Assembly: GCA_905187695.1 (NCBI GenBank)
Contig: CAJJIY010000040.1
Coordinates: 1 to 12,156, forward strand
Length of the DNA: 12,156 bases
Direction: 5' to 3'
DNA from: an uncultured Eubacteriales bacterium
GTDB taxonomy: Bacteria > Bacillota > Clostridia > Oscillospirales > CAG-272
Under the pieces are notes generated by a model. That model did not search any database. It was given only the letters and a program-made list of their open reading frames with translations, and was not told where the DNA came from. The number at the start of each line of letters is the position of its first letter. Position 1 is the stretch's first letter. This document shows, one piece after another, positions 6,265 through 12,156 of the stretch. The position numbers and the translations under genes were made by a program.

Positions 6265-9200
6265 TCCAGTCGTCTCCTTCCCCTTTGCCCGAAACGCTCT
6301 TCACATCCAGCGCCAGCACCTTGGAAATGCCGTGCTCCGGCATGGTCACGCCGTAAAGACGGTCGGCCGCCTCCATGGTACCGCGGCGGTGGGTGATGAT
6401 GATGAACTGTGTTTCGGTGGAATAGCGTTTGATGTATGCGGCGAAACGCGCCACATTGACCTCGTCCAGCGCCGCCTCAATTTCGTCCAGAATGAAGAAC
6501 GGCGTCGGGTTGACCTGCAGGATGGCAAAGAAGAGCGCAATGGCCACAAAGGACTGTTCGCCGCCCGAAAGCTGCACCAGGTTCTTGATGATTTTACCGG
6601 GAGGCGCCACCTTGATCTCGATGCCGCTGGTCAGAACATCCTCCGGGTCGGAGAGGGTTACCTCGGCGCTGCCGCCGCCGAAGAGTTCGGTGAAACTGCG
6701 GCCGAAGTTTTCGTTGATCTGCCGGAAGGTCTCGGTAAAGGAGGTCTTCATCTGCCCTTCCAGCTCTTTGATGATCTTGAGCAGGTCATCCCGCGCGGCG
6801 GTCATGTCGGCGATCTGCCCGGCCATGTAATCATAGCGTTCCTTGATTTCTTTATATTTGTTGACTGCGTCAAGGTCCACATTGCCGATGGCGCGCAACT
6901 TGTTGCGGCAACTGGTCTGAAGTTCCAGCGCGGCCGCGCGTTCTTCGGGCTTTAATGGTTCATAGCCCAGCAACAGCGCGTCGTTGCGGGACATTTCGTG
7001 ATCCTCGAAGAATTTGGCCGAAAGCTTGTCCTGCTCTTCGCGCAGACGGGAAAGCAGGTTCTCGTTCTTGGCGTGCGCACGCAGGATATTTTCTTTTTCG
7101 GCCGTTTTTTCGCGCAGTTTTTCGTTCACGGTGTTCCGGCGGCTTTCAAGCGACAGGTTGCCGGCCGTGACGCGGGCGTGCTTTTCATTGAGCTCGGCCA
7201 GACGCGCCTCGCCCACCTTAAAGGTGTTGCGGTTGGCGTTTTGCCGCGCTTCTTCCGCCGTAATCTCCTCGGCAAAACGCGCGGCGCGCGCCTTATCCTC
7301 GGCGATTTCGGCACGGATCCCTTCCGCGCGGGCATCGCTCTCGGCGATGCCGGCCTTTTCGTTGTCAATGTCTTTTTGCACCAGGCTCATCTGAAGGAAG
7401 AGCGCGCGGGCCGCTTCCTCGGCAATATTCTTTTCGTCCAACCGCTGGCCGCGCGTGTTGCTCAGATCGGTCCGCAGTGCGCTGATCTCCGCGATCTGTG
7501 CGCGAAGCGTTTTTTCTTTTTCGGCCAGCGTCTTCAGTTCTTCTTCATAGCCGACGTGGGCGTTTTTGAGCGCCTCAAAATCGGCGCGGAGCTTCTGGCA
7601 AAGCGCCTCGTTTGCCTCGCGTTTGGCGGCGATGCGGTCTGCCTCGGCCGTTTCGGCGCTCTGAAGTTCCAGCAGCAGACCGCGGCGGCTCTCGGCGTCC
7701 GAAAGCGTCAGCTCGGCCTCTTTGAGTTCGGCCGCGCATTTTTCCCGTTCGGCCTGATAGCGGGAAAGCTCGGCCGTCAGTTTTTTGAGCTTTTCACCCA
7801 GCGCGGCAATCTCGCCCGCACGGGAAAGCACCCCGGCGCGCTGTTTGACCGAACCGCCGGTAAAGGAACCGCCGGCGTTGATGACCTGGCCGTCCAGCGT
7901 GACCACCCGCACGCGGTAACGGGTGCGGCGCGCCATGTCGGCGGCGTGATCCAGGTTGTCAAAGACCACTGTGCGCCCCAAAAGGGAGGAAATGATATTT
8001 CTGAAGTGTTCATCGGAGGAGACCAGCGAAGCGGCCACGCCGATATAACCCTCGCACCGGGCGGCTTCGCGCATTTCATCGGTCTCGTTTGTGCCGCGCA
8101 TGGCCGACACCGGGAAGAAAGTGGCCCGGCCGGCCTCGGCCTTTTTCAGCGCGGCGACCGCGGCCTTGGCCACGGTGTCATCCTCCACCACGATGTGCTG
8201 AAGGTTCACGCCCAGCGCGGTCTCAATGGCCACGGTATGCGCCGCGACTACGGTGATCAGCTTGGAAAGCGGGCCGTAAATGCGGCCGCATTTGCGCCCG
8301 TCCGGCGTGGTGATGCGTCCGGCGGCATAGGCCTCCATGACAAAACGGACGCTGTTTCCGTATCCTTCGAAATTCTCTTCCATGGCGCGGAAAGCATCCC
8401 GGCGCTGGCGGCAAAGATCGGACTGCATCCGGCATTCCTGCTCGGCCGTCTGGAGATTTTGCAGTTTTTCACGGAGCGTTCCGGCCGCGGCGGCAGCCTC
8501 GTTTTGCGCGGCCTCGGCGGCGCGGATATCCCCGACATAGGCCTCGGCCGCCTCTTTTTTGGCGTTTTCCTCGCGCAGGAGCTTTTCGGTGACCGCATCG
8601 TACGCCGCGATCTCCGCGCTCATGGACTCGTTTTTGCCGCTGTCGCTCTGGCGGTTGCTCTCGATGACCTGCATCCGCACGCGCAGATCCACCGCCTCGG
8701 CTTCCCGCTCTTCAATATCCGTAAAGATCGCGGCCACGCGGTCGGAAAGTTCTTCCGACTCTTTTCCCAGCGCCACGGCCTCCCGGTTTTTCTCTTCGTA
8801 ATCGGCGGAGAGCGCCTTGTGCTTTTCTTCCAGCACCGCCATGGCCGCCCGGCGGCGGTCGCCCTCGGCGATCTCGCCCTCCAGCTGGCGGCCTTTCTTT
8901 TCGGCCTCCTGCGTGGCCGACTCGATCTTTTCGCGCAGGTTGGCGATTTTGGTGACCGAAACATGGTATTGGCTGTCGCGCCCGTGGTTCTCCTCGGTCA
9001 GGGCGCGGATCTCCTCCAGAAGCGAAGCCGCGCTGGCGTTGCCGGCCTGCGCCTCCTCAAACAGGCGCGTGTTTTCGGTGTTGTAATCCTCAATGGCGGT
9101 CTCTGCCATCTGCAGATCCAGCCCGGAGTTGCGGTAATTGACCTCGGCCTCTTCAATCTCCCGGTGAAGCCGTTCCGAATCGAAAAGCCAGAGCTGTACA

Positions 9201-9883
9201 TCCACCTTTTTCTTCTGCTCGTGCAGTTCGATGGCGCGTTTGGCGCGGTCGGCCTCCTTCTGGAGCGGTGCGACCTGTGCCTCGACCTCGTGGAAGATAT
9301 CCTCCACACGGGTCATGTTTTCCTGCGTGGACTGCAGCTTGCGCTCGGCTTCGGCCTTGCGGTGACGGTATTTGGCAATCCCGGCGGCCTCCTCGAAAAT
9401 ACTGCGGCGTTCCTCGGATTTGCGCGAAATGACCTCGGCAATCTTGCCCTGACCGATGATGGAATAACCGTCACGGCCGACGCCGGTATTCATGAAGAGC
9501 TCGTAAACATCGCGCAGACGGCAGGCACGGCGGTTGATATAGTATTCGCTTTCCCCCGCGCGGTAGTAACGCCGCGTGACCGTGACCTCTTCCGCGTCAT
9601 AATCCAGATGACTTTTTCCGCCGGTGTTATCGAAAGTGACCGACACCTCGGCAAAGCCCATCGGCCGGCGGCTGGACGCGCCGCCGAAAATGATATCTTC
9701 CATTTTGGAACCGCGCAGGCCCTTGGGCGACAGCTCGCCCAGCACCCATCGCATGGCGTCCGAAATGTTGGACTTGCCGCTTCCGTTCGGGCCGACCACC
9801 ACGGTGGTGCCCCGTTCAAAAGTCAGTTTGGTCTTATCCGGGAAGGACTTGAATCCCTGCATTTCAATCGACTTCAAATACAC
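6248..9883 (-). CDS. smc: Chromosome segregation protein SMC
   Basis: Encodes 1211 residues, slightly longer than the usual bacterial SMC (about 1190). It is the ATPase core of the ScpA/ScpB condensin complex that organises and helps segregate the chromosome. N-terminal head: Walker A GPNGSGKSN (31-39) and Q-loop region SIIGQGKIAEVISRKSEERR (141-160). Then come a long Glu/Lys/Ala-rich coiled coil, a hinge at about 530-680 (starting near CGRIYGPLSKL and ending near GGSFTGGSV), and the returning coil. C-terminal head: signature LSGGEQSFVAIAL (from 1105) and Walker B FFILDE (1129-1134) followed by the D-loop. LSGGEQ-FVAIA wording is familiar from Clostridia. The start is GTG at 9883, preceded by AAAGGAGG nine bases upstream, and MYLKSIEMQGFKSF is the typical SMC beginning. 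It is the first gene of a long operon with its own promoter. scpA and scpB are not in this window. Confidence 0.97.
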   Translation of the reverse strand: MYLKSIEMQGFKSFPDKTKLTFERGTTVVVGPNGSGKSNISDAMRWVLGELSPKGLRGSKMEDIIFGGASSRRPMGFAEVSVTFDNTGGKSHLDYDAEEVTVTRRYYRAGESEYYINRRACRLRDVYELFMNTGVGRDGYSIIGQGKIAEVISRKSEERRSIFEEAAGIAKYRHRKAEAERKLQSTQENMTRVEDIFHEVEAQVAPLQKEADRAKRAIELHEQKKKVDVQLWLFDSERLHREIEEAEVNYRNSGLDLQMAETAIEDYNTENTRLFEEAQAGNASAASLLEEIRALTEENHGRDSQYHVSVTKIANLREKIESATQEAEKKGRQLEGEIAEGDRRRAAMAVLEEKHKALSADYEEKNREAVALGKESEELSDRVAAIFTDIEEREAEAVDLRVRMQVIESNRQSDSGKNESMSAEIAAYDAVTEKLLREENAKKEAAEAYVGDIRAAEAAQNEAAAAAGTLREKLQNLQTAEQECRMQSDLCRQRRDAFRAMEENFEGYGNSVRFVMEAYAAGRITTPDGRKCGRIYGPLSKLITVVAAHTVAIETALGVNLQHIVVEDDTVAKAAVAALKKAEAGRATFFPVSAMRGTNETDEMREAARCEGYIGVAASLVSSDEHFRNIISSLLGRTVVFDNLDHAADMARRTRYRVRVVTLDGQVINAGGSFTGGSVKQRAGVLSRAGEIAALGEKLKKLTAELSRYQAEREKCAAELKEAELTLSDAESRRGLLLELQSAETAEADRIAAKREANEALCQKLRADFEALKNAHVGYEEELKTLAEKEKTLRAQIAEISALRTDLSNTRGQRLDEKNIAEEAARALFLQMSLVQKDIDNEKAGIAESDARAEGIRAEIAEDKARAARFAEEITAEEARQNANRNTFKVGEARLAELNEKHARVTAGNLSLESRRNTVNEKLREKTAEKENILRAHAKNENLLSRLREEQDKLSAKFFEDHEMSRNDALLLGYEPLKPEERAAALELQTSCRNKLRAIGNVDLDAVNKYKEIKERYDYMAGQIADMTAARDDLLKIIKELEGQMKTSFTETFRQINENFGRSFTELFGGGSAEVTLSDPEDVLTSGIEIKVAPPGKIIKNLVQLSGGEQSFVAIALFFAILQVNPTPFFILDEIEAALDEVNVARFAAYIKRYSTETQFIIITHRRGTMEAADRLYGVTMPEHGISKVLALDVKSVSGKGEGDDWNGLFS

Positions 9884-9924
9884 GGAATCCCGCCTCCTTT
9901 CTTTTCTGACAATAGATAATATAC

Positions 9925-9953
9925 ATTATAATAGATTTAAACAATATTTTCAA
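9925..9953 (-). promoter_or_regulatory. Sigma-A promoter of the smc operon
   Basis: On the minus strand TTGAAA (9953-9948) and TATAAT (9930-9925) are separated by 17 bp, one mismatch from the full housekeeping consensus. It sits just after the rnc terminator. Transcription should start near 9918, giving a leader of about 35 nt that contains the AAAGGAGG site and leads into the GTG start of smc. It probably drives smc through leuS, since no other promoter space exists among the overlapping genes. Confidence 0.85.
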
Positions 9954-9963
9954 GTGCCTGACG

Positions 9964-9996
9964 AAAAAAAACAGGCGGGAATTTCACTTTCCCGCC
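9964..9996 (-). terminator. Intrinsic terminator of rnc
   Basis: On the minus strand GGCGGGAA (9996-9989) pairs perfectly with TTCCCGCC (9981-9974) around a 7-nt loop, and TG followed by eight T residues (9971-9964) comes next. It begins about 27 nt after the rnc stop. It separates the trmFO-plsX-rnc block from the smc operon, whose promoter starts only 11 nt further on. Confidence 0.93.
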
Positions 9997-10023
9997 CGCT
10001 TGGTAAATTTTCGGATGTAAAAG

Positions 10024-10719
10024 TCAGGATTGTTTCGGGAGATAGCGCCGGAGCGCCACCTTTGCGGCCTCCTGCTCGGCTTTCAGTTTGGACGAACCGC
10101 GCCCCGTGCCGAACACATTGGAATTGACGCGCACCTGAACCGTGAAGATTTTGGCATTGTCCGGCCCCTCTTCGCCGATCAGCTCATAGGAAAGCGCCTC
10201 GCCGGGGGTCTGCTGAACATATTGCTGAAGCAGGGTCTTGTAATCCTCCAGCGGTTCGCCGTTAATCCTGCGGAGTTTATGGACGGCAAACGGCAGCAGA
10301 AATTCTTCCACGCGGGCAATGTCGCCGCAGTCCAGATACAGCGCGCCCAGAAGCGATTCAAAGGTGTTTTCCAGCAGTTTGGGCTTGGTACGCCCGCTTT
10401 TCTCTTCTCCGTGGCCAAGGAACAGAAAATTCCCCAGCCCAATCTCGGTCGCGTAGCCCGAAAGCGCTTCCTGGCAGACCAGATTTTTCCGCAACAGCGT
10501 CAGTTGTCCTTCCGGCAGTTCGGGATAATGAAGATAAAGATAGCGGCTGATGAGAAACGAAAGCACCGAATCGCCGAGGAACTCCAGTCTTTCATTGCAT
10601 CCGGCGTGGCCGGTGCCGTGCTCGTTGGCATAGGAAGAATGGGTCAGCGCAAGGGAAAGAAGCGCCGGGTCACGGAATGTATAACCGATGCGTTCCTCCA
10701 GCAGTTTTTGATTTTCCAC
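10024..10719 (-). CDS. rnc: Ribonuclease III
   Basis: Encodes 231 residues that cut double-stranded RNA, for example in rRNA precursor processing. The catalytic domain carries the signature NERLEFLGDSVL (42-53), giving acidic residues E43, E46 and D50, and the second metal-site segment ENTFESLLGALYLD (117-130). Here E121 matches E. coli E117, but Asn118 stands where E. coli has Asp114. A linker leads to a double-stranded RNA-binding domain from DYKTLLQQYVQ (159) to AEQEAAKVALRRYL (214-227). Length and domain order are normal. The start is GTG at 10719 with AAGGAGG seven bases upstream. It follows plsX after a 76-nt gap without a clear promoter and ends at a strong terminator, so it is probably cotranscribed with plsX. 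Confidence 0.96.
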   Translation of the reverse strand: MENQKLLEERIGYTFRDPALLSLALTHSSYANEHGTGHAGCNERLEFLGDSVLSFLISRYLYLHYPELPEGQLTLLRKNLVCQEALSGYATEIGLGNFLFLGHGEEKSGRTKPKLLENTFESLLGALYLDCGDIARVEEFLLPFAVHKLRRINGEPLEDYKTLLQQYVQQTPGEALSYELIGEEGPDNAKIFTVQVRVNSNVFGTGRGSSKLKAEQEAAKVALRRYLPKQS

Positions 10720-10795
10720 GGTTTTTCCTCCTTCATTTCATCCGGTAGCCCGTTTTTCGGGAATCGAAAGGTAAAAAGTCATCCCGTCTGGGCAC

Positions 10796-11842
10796 TTATT
10801 CTTTTGCGCCGGTTTCCCCGGCAACGGCGGCCTTTGCCGCGCGCTTGGCCGCGTCAAATTCGTTCACGGCCCGCGCCATTTCATAAATGGCATCGCTTTG
10901 TGCGTAGTTGATGGCCGCGCGGATGGCCATCCGGAACGCCCGTGCGTCTGAGGAGCCGTGCGCCTTGACGACCGGCTTTGAAATGCCCAGAAGCGGCGCG
11001 CCGCCGTGTTCGGCCGGGTCAAACCGGCGCTTCAGTTCTTTGGCGCGGTTTTTCACCAGGAGCGCCGACATCCGCGAAAGCGGCCCGCCGGCAAACAGTT
11101 CTTTCACCGACCGCAGAAGAAACCGGCCGGTCCCCTCCATACATTTAAGGAACACATTGCCGGTGAACCCATCGGTCACCAGCACATGGCACGCGCCGAA
11201 CGGCACGGCCCCGGCCTCGACATTGCCGGCATAGCAAATGCCCGGCAGCGCGGAAAGCCGGCCGTTGGCCTCTCTTTGAAGCGGCGTGCCCTTGCACGCT
11301 TCGGTGCCGTTGTTGAGCAAGCCCACCCGCGGGGCCTGGATTCCGAAAAGGTGCCGGACATAGGCCGAGCCCATGACGGCGAACTGGCAGAGCGTTTCGG
11401 CATCCACCGTGACCGAGGCGCCGCTGTCAAGGAGCAGGCACGGCTCGTCCGTGGGCAGCAGAGTCCCGATGCCCGCGCGCTGAACGCCGCGGATCTTGCG
11501 GACGATGAGGGTCGCGCCGGTGAAAAGCGCGCCGGTGTTGCCGGTGCTGACGAAAACATCGCCCTGCCCCTGCGCAAGCAGGTGAAGCCCCACGGCCATG
11601 GAGGAATCGCTTTTTTCCCGCATGACCGAAAGCGGCGGATCTTCCATGGTGACCACGCCGGGCGCATGCACGATATCAAACCGGTGAAGATCGGCGCCGA
11701 TTTCGCCCGCGATCCGGAAAATCTCATCCCGATCGCCCACTAAAAGATAAGAAGCGTTGTTTTCGGCGGCGGCCGCCACCACGCCCCGAAGGGTCTCGCC
11801 GGGCGCACGGTCGCCGCCCATCAGGTCTACAATCACGCGCAT
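10796..11842 (-). CDS. plsX: Phosphate acyltransferase PlsX
   Basis: Encodes 348 residues. PlsX makes acyl-phosphate from acyl-ACP and phosphate; PlsY then uses it to start phospholipid synthesis. It is a peripheral membrane enzyme. Conserved blocks: VDLMGGDRAP (5-14), STGNTGAL (99-106), GLLNNGTEACKG (174-185, the NxGxE-type region), DGFTGNVFLK (224-233), RFDPAEHGGAPLLG (273-286) and HGSSDARAF (295-303). The C-terminal tail (about 330-348) is Ala/Lys-rich and variable. The length is usual. The ATG at 11842 follows AAAGGAGGG seven bases upstream. In many Firmicutes plsX is followed by fabD, fabG and acpP before rnc; here rnc follows directly. No promoter is evident in the 78 nt after trmFO. 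Confidence 0.96.
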   Translation of the reverse strand: MRVIVDLMGGDRAPGETLRGVVAAAAENNASYLLVGDRDEIFRIAGEIGADLHRFDIVHAPGVVTMEDPPLSVMREKSDSSMAVGLHLLAQGQGDVFVSTGNTGALFTGATLIVRKIRGVQRAGIGTLLPTDEPCLLLDSGASVTVDAETLCQFAVMGSAYVRHLFGIQAPRVGLLNNGTEACKGTPLQREANGRLSALPGICYAGNVEAGAVPFGACHVLVTDGFTGNVFLKCMEGTGRFLLRSVKELFAGGPLSRMSALLVKNRAKELKRRFDPAEHGGAPLLGISKPVVKAHGSSDARAFRMAIRAAINYAQSDAIYEMARAVNEFDAAKRAAKAAVAGETGAKE

Positions 11843-11870
11843 GGTGCGCCCTCCTTTTCTTTAAAAAGTG

Positions 11871-11886
11871 AACCCGTTTGGGGGTT
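11871..11886 (-). terminator. Weak terminator-like hairpin between trmFO and plsX
   Basis: On the minus strand AACCC (11886-11882) can pair with GGGTT (11875-11871) across a 6-nt loop, followed by CAC and five T residues. The stem is only 5 bp and the U-tract is offset, so it may give partial termination or be chance. It lies between the trmFO stop and the plsX ribosome binding site. Confidence 0.25.
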
Positions 11887-11920
11887 AATTTTGTTTTGGC
11901 GCAAAGGCTTTGCGGCCGCT

Positions 11921-12156
11921 TCAGTCCATGGCAAGCGCCGCCGCTTCCCCGAGCGCTTCCAGCGCGCGGGCGCTGAGCGCCTCGTTACGGACGGCTTTTC
12001 CGCCGCGCACCCGCGTTTCAAGCGGCGGCACAATGCCGAAATTGGCGTTCATCGGCGCAAAATCGCCAAGTCCGCCGTGACTGACATAATGTGCCATGGC
12101 GCCCAACATGGTCGTGGCCGGGAAAAAGTAAGGCGCCATGCCGCGGGCGCGGCGGG
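11921..12156 (-). CDS. trmFO: TrmFO, methylenetetrahydrofolate--tRNA-(uracil-5-)-methyltransferase, 3' part only
   Basis: Only the last 78 codons or so are inside the window; the gene continues past the right edge. The visible protein reads RRARGMAPYFFPATTMLG, then AMAHYVSHGGLGDFAPMNANFGIVPPLE. This is the C-terminal hallmark of TrmFO (compare the family wording P-T-x-GAL-x-HY and F-PMN-NFGL-PPL). TrmFO is an FAD enzyme that uses methylene-THF to methylate U54 of tRNA, mainly in Gram-positives that lack TrmA. The frame is open to the edge, so the ATG at 12139 is an internal Met and not the start. The stop is TGA at 11923-11921. The N-terminal FAD-binding motif cannot be checked here. It may share a transcript with plsX. 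Confidence 0.9.
   Translation of the reverse strand, partial: RRARGMAPYFFPATTMLGAMAHYVSHGGLGDFAPMNANFGIVPPLETRVRGGKAVRNEALSARALEALGEAAALAMD

Noticed and set aside
6998..9919. A 973-codon plus-strand open frame opposite smc as a possible real gene
   Set aside because: It is the exact register shadow of smc, with low-complexity Leu/Gly/Phe-rich content and no recognisable domain or start signal.
10741..10765. Hairpin CCCG-AAAAA-CGGG between plsX and rnc as a terminator or RNase III autoregulatory site
   Set aside because: The stem is only 4 bp, no U-tract follows, and it is far too short for an RNase III substrate.
11900..11914. Palindrome CGCAAA-GCC-TTTGCG just after the trmFO stop
   Set aside because: It is a 6-bp stem with a 3-nt loop followed on the minus strand by an A-rich stretch and not a T-run, so it is not a convincing terminator.
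1..12156. CRISPR arrays, insertion sequences, tRNA genes, riboswitches or defence genes
   Set aside because: I saw no direct-repeat arrays, terminal inverted repeats with transposase, cloverleaf sequences or T-box leaders. Apart from short intergenic regions of 140 nt or less, everything is coding for housekeeping proteins.

Overview
The window is a compact, GC-rich bacterial chromosome segment in which every gene lies on the minus strand. It reads from right to left as trmFO (3' part only), plsX, rnc, smc, ftsY, an ITPase/RdgB-type gene, yhbY, nadD, a yqeK-rsfS fusion, leuS and rpsU. I see no phage, insertion sequence, tRNA, rRNA, CRISPR array or defence gene. The order smc-ftsY followed by nadD-yqeK-rsfS-leuS, the strong AGGAGG-type ribosome binding sites, the clostridial SMC signature (LSGGEQSFVAIAL) and an S21 protein of 58 residues point to a GC-rich member of the Clostridia. 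Oscillospirales-like is my best guess, but this is inferred from gene order and protein style, not from a marker search.

The layout falls into three transcription blocks. (1) Positions 12156 to about 9964 hold the end of trmFO (tRNA U54 methylation), plsX (acyl-phosphate synthesis for phospholipids) and rnc (RNase III), closed by a clear intrinsic terminator at 9964-9996. (2) A near-consensus sigma-A promoter at 9925-9953 starts a long operon: smc, ftsY, rdgB, yhbY, nadD, yqeK-rsfS and leuS. All junctions overlap by 4-17 nt except ftsY-rdgB, which has a 9 nt gap. No terminator is visible after leuS, so this transcript may run on into rpsU. (3) rpsU also has its own perfect-consensus promoter (TTGACA, 17 bp, TATAAT at 293-321). 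It ends in a GAAA-tetraloop terminator at 41-70.

Functionally this is growth machinery: chromosome organisation (SMC), membrane protein targeting (FtsY), nucleotide-pool and alarmone clean-up (RdgB, YqeK), NAD synthesis (NadD), ribosome assembly or silencing (YhbY, RsfS), tRNA charging (LeuRS), RNA processing (RNase III) and phospholipid initiation (PlsX). I do not find an undescribed system here. The points most worth a second look are the in-frame fusion of YqeK to RsfS, an NKLD instead of TKLD motif in FtsY, an Asn at one RNase III metal-site position, and plsX next to rnc without acpP. Very long antisense ORFs are explained by codon choice.
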